This document shows, in pieces, positions 13,073 through 20,027 of a stretch of 20,027 nt of DNA (the stretch's first letter is position 1; every line of letters starts with the position of its first letter). The stretch lies in contig JAISYA010000209.1 of NCBI GenBank assembly GCA_031270205.1, positions 1-20,027 on the forward strand, written 5' to 3'. This stretch comes from Treponema sp. GTDB lineage: Bacteria; Spirochaetota; Spirochaetia; Treponematales; Breznakiellaceae. A program made the translations under genes and the position numbers. Below the pieces are notes generated by a model. The model made no database searches. It saw nothing but the letters and a program-made list of their open reading frames with translations, and had not been told where the DNA came from.

Positions 13073-14506
13073 CTACCAATCCGTGGAAAAATCCCTGCCC
13101 TCCGCCAGGGCTTCCAGCGCCGAGGCCGTTACCGTGTAGTAGCGTTCCAGCGCCGCGAATTCGGTGACGCCGTTTACCGTCACATTGAGGCGGCGGAGGC
13201 TCCCCCGGCTGAAGATCATCGTGTCGTCTTTTTTTTGCGGATCGCGGTAGCTAAAAGCAAGGGCCAAAAGCGGCTCTCCTTCCTGCGCGGGCTGTTCAAG
13301 GAGCGCGCCGTCGTTGGACGCGCTGATAAGCAGGCGGTAGAATTTGCGGAACAGATCGATGTCGACCGGCCTGCCGTCAAGGGATGCCGCGAGGGAACGG
13401 TTGTTTTCGCCGGAGAGTTTGATTGTATGGGTTTCAGGCCCGGCGTCCCGCCATCGCTCTATCCTGATCGACTCAATGTCCGTAATAAAGGGCGTAAGGA
13501 ACCAGCGCATCACCAGCTTTTCGTAGGAAGTACTGATGAAGGCCTTGTTCTCAACGCGGTGCACTACCCGTTGATCGTCCCGGACAAGGATGTACCCGCC
13601 CCGGTAACGCGCCGCTTTCAGGACGATGCGGACGGGGGCCGTTTCCGCGTTCTGTTTGTATTCGAATTCCGCAATGACATACGGGCGGTCAAAGCCATAG
13701 GCCGCAAGGCCCTCGTCGCTCACATTGTAGTCAAGCGCCTCGATATTGAGAAGGCCCGTCAGGGAAGAAAAAACCTCAATACATTCCTTTTGATCGATTT
13801 CATGCAGTACCGGGGACCGTACCAGATGACCGGCCGCGCCGAAACTCGACGCAATCCGCATGTCTTCTTCGTTACCGGCATCCACCGCGCTGATTACGAC
13901 AGGCCGGGGAAAAGCCTCGCCGCTCAGGCGCAGGCTTTGTATTGCTGCAAGCGGTGAGGGAAATCCTCTTGCCGGTACAATTTCAAAATTGATAAACCGT
14001 TTCAGCGGCTGGATAAAACGCATTACCCTGCTGCGGTCCATCAGGTATATTGCGCCGGCGCCGGACGCCATAAAGTAACGGCCCCGGGAAACCGGTTCCT
14101 CCGCGCCGAAGATCAGGGACAGCGCGGAACCATCGGTATAACGTACCGTTACCTCGGCGTCAGGAGCGTCAAGGCCGTAGGGCGCGAGGTTTTTCCCTTC
14201 CTCCGATACCAGGGCAAGGTACTCAACCCTGGCGGATTCGTCGAGCAGCATGAACAAATACTCGGCGTTCACCTGCTCGGCGGGAAGGTCCGCCAGCACA
14301 AAGCCTCCCTCTTCCTGCCGCACGGAAAATCCGTCATACCGGTTTTGTATCGCTATTTCCTCAATCTCACCGATCTCCCGCTCCGAGAGGATTCCCCCCT
14401 CACTCTCCGCCGCGTCTTCCCCGTCCCTCAAAGAACGCGGCAAAAAAAGCAGGCCCATAAGTACCAACAGTAACAGCAATAATAAAAACCCGATTCGCTT
14501 TTTCAT
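13073..14506 (-). CDS. DUF4340-domain membrane-anchored protein
   Basis: 477 aa. A single N-terminal transmembrane helix (residues 4-23, mostly Leu) is followed by a long extracytoplasmic region with the DUF4340 pattern. Early elements are VNAEYLFMLLDESARVEYLALVSEEGKNLAPYGLDAPDAEVTVRYTDGS and GRYFMASGAGAIYLMD. A second similar half carries LDYNVSDEGLAAYGFDRPYVIAEFEY. DUF4340 proteins usually accompany GldF/GldG-like ABC exporters, but no such genes flank it here. ATG 14506 lacks a strong ribosome site and overlaps the stop of a small upstream frame (ATGA), suggesting coupling. Biochemical role unknown. Confidence 0.85.
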   Translation of the reverse strand: MKKRIGFLLLLLLLVLMGLLFLPRSLRDGEDAAESEGGILSEREIGEIEEIAIQNRYDGFSVRQEEGGFVLADLPAEQVNAEYLFMLLDESARVEYLALVSEEGKNLAPYGLDAPDAEVTVRYTDGSALSLIFGAEEPVSRGRYFMASGAGAIYLMDRSRVMRFIQPLKRFINFEIVPARGFPSPLAAIQSLRLSGEAFPRPVVISAVDAGNEEDMRIASSFGAAGHLVRSPVLHEIDQKECIEVFSSLTGLLNIEALDYNVSDEGLAAYGFDRPYVIAEFEYKQNAETAPVRIVLKAARYRGGYILVRDDQRVVHRVENKAFISTSYEKLVMRWFLTPFITDIESIRIERWRDAGPETHTIKLSGENNRSLAASLDGRPVDIDLFRKFYRLLISASNDGALLEQPAQEGEPLLALAFSYRDPQKKDDTMIFSRGSLRRLNVTVNGVTEFAALERYYTVTASALEALAEGRDFSTDW

Positions 14507-14748
14507 ACATTGTCCGTGCCGTGGTCCATGGTTATTTTGCCTCCCAATTCCGCCGGCTTTTTTATTTTATAATAACGCGGCTTTTTTTTCAAAGCTGCGT
14601 TACTCATCCTCGGGGCATCGAGAATTTTCCCTTGGCAGGGAGCTTCGGGCGTGATATGGTTTTTTATAGGCTTTACCGCAGCCGGCACAGCGGCGGCGGT
14701 ATCGCTCTCCGCGAATCTCCCAAACCCGCGCCGGCGCCTCTTGTTCAT
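14503..14748 (-). CDS. Possible small basic protein coupled to the DUF4340 gene
   Basis: 81 codons starting MNKRRRRGFGRFAESD, with a Lys-rich C-terminal half (ALKKKPRYYKIKKPAELGG) and no recognised domain. Support: its TGA overlaps the next ATG by 4 bases, AGGG precedes the start, and the DUF4340 start has no strong site of its own. Against: no recognisable family, low-complexity basic composition, and another frame is open in the same stretch. It may be a remnant of the missing upstream partner gene. Confidence 0.3.
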   Translation of the reverse strand: MNKRRRRGFGRFAESDTAAAVPAAVKPIKNHITPEAPCQGKILDAPRMSNAALKKKPRYYKIKKPAELGGKITMDHGTDNV

Positions 14749-14886
14749 TTTTCCCTGTTAACCTCTTGAGGTTTAATTTGTGGGTCAAGTTTAGAATATA
14801 TCCCCCAGGATAACCGGTATACCGTTCTCTATGTTTTTAGAGTGAACAGCCTGTTTTTTAGGCTTAACTTGTGGACAGTACTTCGG
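14749..14886. promoter_or_regulatory. Intergenic stretch with palindromes and a direct repeat
   Basis: Contains a perfect 14-bp palindrome AACCTCTTGAGGTT (14760-14773), a 10-bp palindrome CGGTATACCG (14815-14824), small hairpins CTCT/AGAG (14827-14842) and AGCCT/AGGCT (14848-14864), and an imperfect direct repeat GGTTTAATTTGTGG / GGCTTAACTTGTGG (14770-14783 and 14861-14874, 12 of 14 identical). It separates the glycoside hydrolase 3' end from the DUF4340 unit and could hold an operator. No promoter stands out. Confidence 0.35.
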
Positions 14887-16908
14887 CTACTCTTCCAGAA
14901 CAACCATTTGATGCCCATTAAGCTCGGGAAGTGTATACTTTACATACCCTTCCGAGTATGTAAAGTCCAGGGCCGTTTTTTCAGGCGCCAGATACACCGC
15001 CGCCGGACGCGCGGGCTCTTTTACTTCCAGGGCCACATGGTAAAGGGGAATGACGTCTTCAATGATGTCGATGGTCTTGCAGCGCCTCATGGGGATGTAA
15101 TGCAGCAGGTGCAGTATCCGGCTCTTATCCTTCTTCCGGAGCGTTAGTTCCAGCGTCGACGGCCCCGAAACTTTTACCAGCGGTTCCCTGACAAGGTGTT
15201 TGAGGCAGGCGGCTATGATGTCTTTATGCACCTTGCACCCGTTTATCGCATAGTCGGCAAACAGCGGATGGGTGATATAGATAAAGTTTCCTCCCTCTAC
15301 AACAAAGGGATAATCAGAAGGATCCGGCTTTGGCGGTGTCTGCCGGTGAGAGCAGAAGTGCTCCCAGGTCCGGTTAAAATAGGGCAATGTTAGCCGCGCC
15401 GGTACCCGGTTGTTTCCCGCGTCGACACGCTGGCCCCGCCGGTATACCGCATAATCCATGGAGGGTATTTCCGTAAAAAAGCCGTCCTCCCTCCGTATGG
15501 CCGCATAGGCGGGGCTGTACTCCTCCTCCCCCAGATGGGTAAGGCCGAGGCTGCTTAACGCAAAGCCGCCCCCGGGCGCGAGGCCCGACTCGCCGGTGAG
15601 GAGCAGCTTTCCCCCATTGGACAGATATGCGGAGATACGGGTGGCGGCCGCGGGGGGCAGCCGCACCGTGTCGGGCAGGATAAGCGCCTCGTAGCCCGCT
15701 ACATCATCCTCAAAATCAATAAAGTCAAAAAGATAATGAAGCTCCGTTAACATGCGGTAAACGCCTTCGTTGGCGTTATTCATCGTGTCTTCCATCACCT
15801 TGTTGGAAGCGTACACGCCGATCTGGGAGATCTTCCCCGTATTTATGCACCACGGCTCTTTTCGTTCTATCTGCTCAAAAACCCCGCCGATATGGCGATA
15901 TACTGTCTCGTCCAGTTTTCCTGTAGGGTGAAGCTGATCGCCCACGCAGACGCCGGCCCCGTAAGCCAGGGCCCTGAAGCACTCGTACTCCAGGGCGGCC
16001 CTGTTCCGCAGGGATCCGAAATCGCCCCAGCTCTTGTGGAACTTGCCGTTCATCATGGTAATGGGCTTGTCGAAGCGGTTGACATAGTTTACCAGTATGG
16101 GGAAGTGGGAATAGCCCCAGGCATCCGAAGGCAGGGACTCAATATCGATAAAATCGTTCCCCTCCCTGCGCCGGGCGGTCGAAAGTTCCCTGTCATCAAC
16201 CTGGTCAAACTCCGCGGGAGCGCCATTAAAATAGACGTCGCAGTCCTTATCGATTTTCTTAATGTGCCGGTACATTTCATTGGTAAACCTGATTTCAACC
16301 TGTCTGTTGTGGACACGGACATCCCCGATCTTTTCAGGATTCAGGCCCTGTTTCTTCATGTCCCCGAGGCAGCGGGGGCAGATACAGTCAAACTGCAAAA
16401 TGATGTCGATCCACAGCCCGTCGGGGTGATAGAGATCGATCATCTCTTTGAATTCCCTTCTGAGGTATTCAAGGTATTCGGGGTTGTTGAGACAGAGGGA
16501 TCGCCATGCTCGTGCCCCGATCCCGGTGTTGTAATCGTTTACAAAGGGCGGCTTGCCGCCGAGTTGGCCTTCAAGGTCAACCTGCATCCACTCGGGGTGG
16601 GCGTCGCAGGTGTCCTCGGCCCAGGCTGCGGTGGTGTAGATCGCGCTCCGTATGCCTTCGGCGCGGCAAGCCCCTATCTGCCCGCCCAGGAGATCGAGTC
16701 CGCGCTCAAGGCTTGGATGGACACGCCCCAGCTTCGTCGGATAGTAATAAAAGCCGTGATGGCATTTGCCGAAGAGGTTAATCGAATTGACGTGATTTTT
16801 TTTCAGGGTTCCGGCAAATTCCTCCGCGTTGAAACGGGAACCCACACCCGGTATGAGCGGGGATGTATGAAAATCCAGATGGATTTGACGGCAGGGAAGA
16901 TACTTCAT
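14887..16908 (-). CDS. GHL6/beta-galactosidase-trimerisation-type glycoside hydrolase
   Basis: 673 aa without a signal peptide, so probably cytoplasmic and acting on the imported oligosaccharide. The N-terminal TIM-barrel-like region (about 1-350) opens RQIHLDFHTSPLIPGVGSRF and has the GHL6-like features AAWAEDTCDAHPEW, GLWIDI (about 164-169, Asp168 a candidate catalytic residue) and CICPRC (175-180). Residues about 370-570 resemble a Rossmann-like beta-galactosidase trimerisation domain (YEALILPDTVRLPPAAATRISAYLSNGGKLLLTGESG), followed by a beta-rich C-terminus. Such proteins are annotated as GH42-like or alpha-L-fucosidase-like (possibly GH151); specificity is unproven. ATG 16908 has GGAG at 16915-16918. 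It is the last gene of the minus-strand ABC operon. Confidence 0.82.
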   Translation of the reverse strand: MKYLPCRQIHLDFHTSPLIPGVGSRFNAEEFAGTLKKNHVNSINLFGKCHHGFYYYPTKLGRVHPSLERGLDLLGGQIGACRAEGIRSAIYTTAAWAEDTCDAHPEWMQVDLEGQLGGKPPFVNDYNTGIGARAWRSLCLNNPEYLEYLRREFKEMIDLYHPDGLWIDIILQFDCICPRCLGDMKKQGLNPEKIGDVRVHNRQVEIRFTNEMYRHIKKIDKDCDVYFNGAPAEFDQVDDRELSTARRREGNDFIDIESLPSDAWGYSHFPILVNYVNRFDKPITMMNGKFHKSWGDFGSLRNRAALEYECFRALAYGAGVCVGDQLHPTGKLDETVYRHIGGVFEQIERKEPWCINTGKISQIGVYASNKVMEDTMNNANEGVYRMLTELHYLFDFIDFEDDVAGYEALILPDTVRLPPAAATRISAYLSNGGKLLLTGESGLAPGGGFALSSLGLTHLGEEEYSPAYAAIRREDGFFTEIPSMDYAVYRRGQRVDAGNNRVPARLTLPYFNRTWEHFCSHRQTPPKPDPSDYPFVVEGGNFIYITHPLFADYAINGCKVHKDIIAACLKHLVREPLVKVSGPSTLELTLRKKDKSRILHLLHYIPMRRCKTIDIIEDVIPLYHVALEVKEPARPAAVYLAPEKTALDFTYSEGYVKYTLPELNGHQMVVLEE

Positions 16909-16928
16909 GATTGTCTCCTTTTCGCGCT

Positions 16929-17771
16929 TTAACCTTTAACCGCGCCCGCGGTTAGCCCCTTCTCTACCTTTTCCTGGAGAAGGATATACGCCACAATAGG
17001 CGGCAGAATTGAAATGACGATAGCGGCCATAACGCCGCCGTAATCGGACATGCGTTCGGCAAAGAAAGCCTGCAGGCTGATGGAGATAAGCTGCTTTGCC
17101 TTGTCGCGGATGAAAATAAGCGGGAACAACAGGTTATTCCATATATTGATAAAATTGAAAATTGAGGCCGATGTGATCCCCGCCGCCGAGAGGGGAAACA
17201 CGATACGCGCAAACAGCGACAGAAGGCTCGCCCCGTCTATCACCGCCGCCTCCTCTATTTCCACCGGCAGGGCCGTCATAAAGCCGCAAATAATAAAGAT
17301 GCTCATGGGGATCTGGAAAGCGGTGAACAGGAGGATCAGCACCATATAGCTGTCAAACAGGCCAAGCTTTCCCAGGGTGTAGGATAGGGGAATGATGATT
17401 ATCTGGATAGGCACCATCATGCCCGCTATAAAGTAGGTATGGACGATCTTTTTCGGCTTGAACACAAAGCGGGCAAGAACATAGGAAGCCATGGTAGACA
17501 GCACTATGGTAAGCGCTACGGCGGCGGCGGTGACAAAGGTGGTGTTGATAAAACTGACCCCGATATTGCCTACCTTTATGGCCCTTGGGTAATTCTCCAA
17601 CATTGGATGGCTTGAAGGTACAAAGGGATTAAGAAAGACCTCTTTATTGGTCTTAAATGATGATATTACGGAAAAATAGAGGGGAAATATCGATATAAGC
17701 GATAAAACAACAAGGAAAAGGTAATAGCCGATACGGCGCAGGTACCAGGAAGTTCCGTGTTTTGCTTTCAT
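16929..17771 (-). CDS. Carbohydrate ABC transporter permease (MalG type)
   Basis: 280 aa inner-membrane subunit with six predicted helices, the first at about residues 11-34. Family features are SSFKTNKEVFLNPFV after helix 1, the EAA loop EEAAVIDGASLLSLFARIVFPLS (about 172-194), a following WNNLLFPLIF segment, and a C-terminus ending in KGLTAGAVKG. ATG 17771 has AAGGAG overlapping the stop of the preceding permease gene (gap 9 bases). The glycoside hydrolase follows 20 bases later with its own ribosome site. Confidence 0.95.
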   Translation of the reverse strand: MKAKHGTSWYLRRIGYYLFLVVLSLISIFPLYFSVISSFKTNKEVFLNPFVPSSHPMLENYPRAIKVGNIGVSFINTTFVTAAAVALTIVLSTMASYVLARFVFKPKKIVHTYFIAGMMVPIQIIIIPLSYTLGKLGLFDSYMVLILLFTAFQIPMSIFIICGFMTALPVEIEEAAVIDGASLLSLFARIVFPLSAAGITSASIFNFINIWNNLLFPLIFIRDKAKQLISISLQAFFAERMSDYGGVMAAIVISILPPIVAYILLQEKVEKGLTAGAVKG

Positions 17772-17780
17772 AACTGCTCC

Positions 17781-18671
17781 TTAGTATTCGATGGCTTCAC
17801 GCTGCATGAGCCGCAGGGAGATAAGGGCCAGGAAGAGGCTCACCACAAAAATAAAAACAGCAATGGCGCTTCCGAGTCCGTAGTGATCGTACTTAAACGC
17901 CTCATAGTAAAGTAAGGTTGAAGGCACATGGGTAAGGCCGTTGGGCCCTCCCTCGGTCATAACAAAGACAATGTCAAAATTTTTCATACTCCCGGTAATG
18001 ATGAGAACCACCGATATTTTTATGGCCTCCCATATCATGGGAAGCGTAAATTTCACAAGACGCTGAAACCCATTGGCCCCGTCCAGCGCGGCGGATTCCA
18101 TGATCTCATCGGGTATCCCCAAGAGGGCGGCAAAACCTATGACCACATGATAGCCGAAACCGGTCCACACATTGGCGGCAATAACCGCGTTCAACGCGGT
18201 CTTGGAGTTGACGAGCCAGGCCGTGGTCAGCTTGTCAAGCCCGAAAAACATCAAAAACTGGTTCAATACGCCGATATCATTGGGAAAATAGATAAATTTC
18301 CAGAGTAGCGCCGAAGCGGTAAGGGGCAGCACCACCGGGAAGAAGAAAGCCACCTTGAAAGCCTTGTAACCTTTCCAGCAGCGCACAAGAAGTATAGCCA
18401 GGCCGTAGCCCATGGCAATTTGAAAAATCAGGTTAAGGAAAATAAACCACAGCACATTTTTGATCGAAAGCCAGAATCCCGCGGAACTGAGCATGTTTTT
18501 AAAATTCGCAAGGCCCACAAATTTCATCGGTATTTTACTGATCCCGGGCCATGAGAAAAAGGAAAAATAAACCGACTGGATAATGGGGATTACCGCCAGC
18601 AGGGTATAAACCAGAAATGCGGGCAATAAAAATGAAATGATAAAAGCTTTATTTCTCCGAAGACTGTCCAC
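17781..18671 (-). CDS. Carbohydrate ABC transporter permease (MalF type)
   Basis: 296 aa CUT1 permease. An N-terminal helix (residues 10-33) is followed by large membrane segments and the EAA loop MESAALDGANGFQRLVKFTLPMI (about 191-213). The tail MTEGGPNGLTHVPSTLLYYEAFKYDHYGLGSAIAV is very typical of the family. Initiation is at GTG 18671, five bases after a perfect AGGAGG (18677-18682). The first permease of the left operon also uses GTG after a stem-loop. It pairs with the MalG-type permease downstream; no ATPase gene is nearby. Confidence 0.95.
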   Translation of the reverse strand: MDSLRRNKAFIISFLLPAFLVYTLLAVIPIIQSVYFSFFSWPGISKIPMKFVGLANFKNMLSSAGFWLSIKNVLWFIFLNLIFQIAMGYGLAILLVRCWKGYKAFKVAFFFPVVLPLTASALLWKFIYFPNDIGVLNQFLMFFGLDKLTTAWLVNSKTALNAVIAANVWTGFGYHVVIGFAALLGIPDEIMESAALDGANGFQRLVKFTLPMIWEAIKISVVLIITGSMKNFDIVFVMTEGGPNGLTHVPSTLLYYEAFKYDHYGLGSAIAVFIFVVSLFLALISLRLMQREAIEY

Positions 18672-18693
18672 TCAAACCTCCTGACGAAAAATG

Positions 18694-18726
18694 CCGTCAT
18701 GCCCGGCGTGAGGCCGGACATGACGG
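18694..18726 (-). promoter_or_regulatory. Stem-loop between binding-protein and permease genes
   Basis: Fourteen base pairs (18694-18707 with 18713-18726) with a 5-base loop. In the minus-strand RNA the only non-Watson-Crick position is a G-U pair. It starts 8 bases after the binding-protein stop and lies 11 bases before AGGAGG of the permease, with no U tract. By analogy with malE-malF it likely stabilises the upstream mRNA or limits permease expression (inference). Confidence 0.75.
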
Positions 18727-18734
18727 TAAGGGAA

Positions 18735-19955
18735 TCACTTGTTTTTGTCGATTTCGTCCTGAATCTGTTGGGCCGCCTGTTGGGGAGTATTCCCCAGGAG
18801 CATGCCGATAATGGCGTTCCTGGTTACGTCCTGCATGGAGGATAGCTGATCGTAATCGAAGCTGTCGCCGCCCTGCATGGTCGAGTTGTTGAGGATGTCG
18901 GCGGCCTGCCTAAAGAGCGCAGGAAGATCCATCCTGCTGATATCCACATCTTTCCGGCTTGAAAGGGTCTTGAGGTTTTCGGTGATCTTCGTCTGCTGTA
19001 CAAGACCGGTGTACTGCTTGAGGAATTTTACCGTCATCTCATATTCCCTGCCGGTCATACCGCCCTTTATGCAGAAGTTTTGGGGATACTGGGCGATATG
19101 GCCCTTAAACTGGGGTTTTTCGGGGAAATACGGCCAGGGTGCGTAGGCGACCTCAAAGGGCGGATTCTCCAGGGAAACCTCGCCGATGAACCAGGAACCA
19201 TTACAGGTCATGGCCGCTTTCTGCTCGAAGAAATAGGCCTTTTCCATATCGAAGGTAATGGCCTCACAATCCGGGGCGAAGTACCCTCTGTCCTTCATAT
19301 CCTTCACATAGGCCAGGCTCTGGACTATATCGGGATCGGTCCACTTTTTCTTCCGGGCCCCCAGGTCCATGGCCGCGGGAACCCCTGCCCATTTGTACAG
19401 GAACTGATTGTGAATATGGCCGGTACGCCAGGTGTCCCTTGCGCCGGGCGCGAAGGGATAAATGCCGATAGCCTTGAGCTTGTCCATGGCGGCGTAGAAT
19501 TCGGGCATGGTCTCGGGGAATTTGTTCAGCCCTATCTTCTTGAAAAGATCCACATTGTAGTAGATACCTTCAGGGGCCGAGGCAAAGGGAACGGCGTAAA
19601 CACCGGGTACCCCATAAGGATCGAATTTGAACATATCGAAGGCGCCGTCAACAAAGCCGTCATACCAGGCTTTGTCGCTGAACAGCGGGGTGATGTCGGC
19701 GATCATCTTGCTTTCGGCGTATTTCACGAGGCTTGCGATACCGGGCAGATAGAAAACATTGGGCAGCTCTCCCGTAGCCGCCATGGTCCTGAATTTGTTG
19801 TTGAACGAAGCTTCTTCATTTACCGAAATGTCATTGATCTTGACGCCGGGATTGGCTTTTTCAAACTCAGCGCAAAAGGTCTGCCAGGTTTCGGTCAGAG
19901 CTTCCGTTCCCGTCCACCGGGTCAGGGTGGTTATGGTAACCGTATCAGACCCGGC
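18735..19955 (-). CDS. Extracellular sugar-binding protein of an ABC importer (5' end missing)
   Basis: Family 1 solute-binding protein, at least 406 readable codons. The mature N-terminus is visible (TVTITTLTRWTGTEAL, then FEKANPGVKINDISVNEE and NNKFRTMAATGELPNVFYL), so only the signal peptide and lipoprotein/secretion region are lost at the window edge. An internal ATG at 19784 is not the start, because conserved sequence continues upstream. Mid-protein features include YGVPGVYAVPFASAPEGIYYNVDLFKKIGL and KAAMTCNGSWFIG-type ligand-cleft segments (AAMTCNGSWFIGEV). It delivers a carbohydrate to the two permeases downstream. Substrate unknown, perhaps an oligosaccharide cut by the GHL6-like enzyme. 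Confidence 0.93.
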   Translation of the reverse strand, partial: AGSDTVTITTLTRWTGTEALTETWQTFCAEFEKANPGVKINDISVNEEASFNNKFRTMAATGELPNVFYLPGIASLVKYAESKMIADITPLFSDKAWYDGFVDGAFDMFKFDPYGVPGVYAVPFASAPEGIYYNVDLFKKIGLNKFPETMPEFYAAMDKLKAIGIYPFAPGARDTWRTGHIHNQFLYKWAGVPAAMDLGARKKKWTDPDIVQSLAYVKDMKDRGYFAPDCEAITFDMEKAYFFEQKAAMTCNGSWFIGEVSLENPPFEVAYAPWPYFPEKPQFKGHIAQYPQNFCIKGGMTGREYEMTVKFLKQYTGLVQQTKITENLKTLSSRKDVDISRMDLPALFRQAADILNNSTMQGGDSFDYDQLSSMQDVTRNAIIGMLLGNTPQQAAQQIQDEIDKNK

Positions 19956-20027
19956 GGGGGGGGGGCCCCCCCCCCCCGCGGGGGCGGGGCGCGGCGCGCG
20001 GGGGGCGGCCGGCCGGGGGGGGGGGGG
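19956..20027. other. G/C homopolymer run, probable contig-end artefact
   Basis: From about 19951 the sequence collapses to runs of G and C with no A or T. The break occurs inside the binding-protein frame, just where the signal-peptide/linker junction should be. Such composition at a contig end is typical of low-quality base calls rather than biology. Confidence 0.8.

Noticed and set aside
13235..13957. 240-codon plus-strand ORF
   Set aside because: Antisense shadow of the DUF4340 gene, with no domain features.
14600..14788. Minus-strand ORF with a Cys-x-x-Cys (RRRCAGCGKAYKK), possible zinc-ribbon transposase remnant
   Set aside because: Too short with no further transposase features; it overlaps the other small ORF and neither is conclusive.
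15892..16932. 346-codon plus-strand ORF
   Set aside because: Antisense shadow of the GHL6-type hydrolase, which has clear family motifs; no ribosome site or domain on the plus strand.
1..20027. tRNA/rRNA genes and CRISPR arrays
   Set aside because: No cloverleaf, rRNA-like segment or regularly spaced direct repeats were seen.

Overview
The window most likely comes from a spirochaete, probably an uncultured Treponema relative with moderately high GC. The best single clue is the phenylalanyl-tRNA synthetase alpha subunit (8803-10416, minus). It is the long archaeal/eukaryotic type with N-terminal winged-helix repeats, as spirochaetes carry. Two carbohydrate ABC systems, a Pro-rich leucine-rich-repeat lipoprotein and a vapBC-like toxin-antitoxin pair fit a host-associated or anaerobic spirochaete. 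The genus is an inference.

Left block (1-7310, plus): one operon that starts left of the window. It encodes two sugar ABC permeases, a URO-D/MtaA-like protein, an aldo/keto reductase, a second URO-D/MtaA-like protein, a zinc-dependent medium-chain dehydrogenase and a Gfo/Idh/MocA oxidoreductase. Gaps are short or genes overlap, and a clear intrinsic terminator lies at 7290-7310. The operon looks like uptake plus redox and possibly C1 remodelling of an unusual sugar, polyol or O-methylated carbohydrate. Two strong inverted repeats (10-97 and 122-152) precede the first permease.

Centre (7332-11239): a CitMHS-type citrate/H+ symporter and pheS, both on the minus strand, then a divergent vapBC-like pair on the plus strand. 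In the 122 bp between pheS and the antitoxin gene, each start codon directly follows a good -10 box, so both mRNAs may be leaderless. A 14-bp palindrome sits beside the antitoxin promoter.

Structure-rich accessory stretch (11240-14886): a run of at least six hairpins (11302-11523); a DUF5018/BspA-like lipoprotein whose ribosome-bound ATG is one base out of frame with its signal peptide; a near-perfect sigma-54 promoter (12879-12895) about 90 nt upstream of an intrinsic terminator (12758-12793), which could define a small RNA or regulated leader; and a DUF4340 protein without its usual ABC-transporter partners. Related purine/pyrimidine-biased repeats recur at 10451-10491, 11244-11271 and 13002-13072.

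Right block (14887-19955, minus): a second sugar ABC operon in the order solute-binding protein (5' end missing), 14-bp stem-loop, permease, permease, GHL6/beta-galactosidase-trimerisation-type glycoside hydrolase. The last 70-odd bases are almost pure G/C homopolymer and look like a contig-end artefact that replaces the signal-peptide region of the binding protein.
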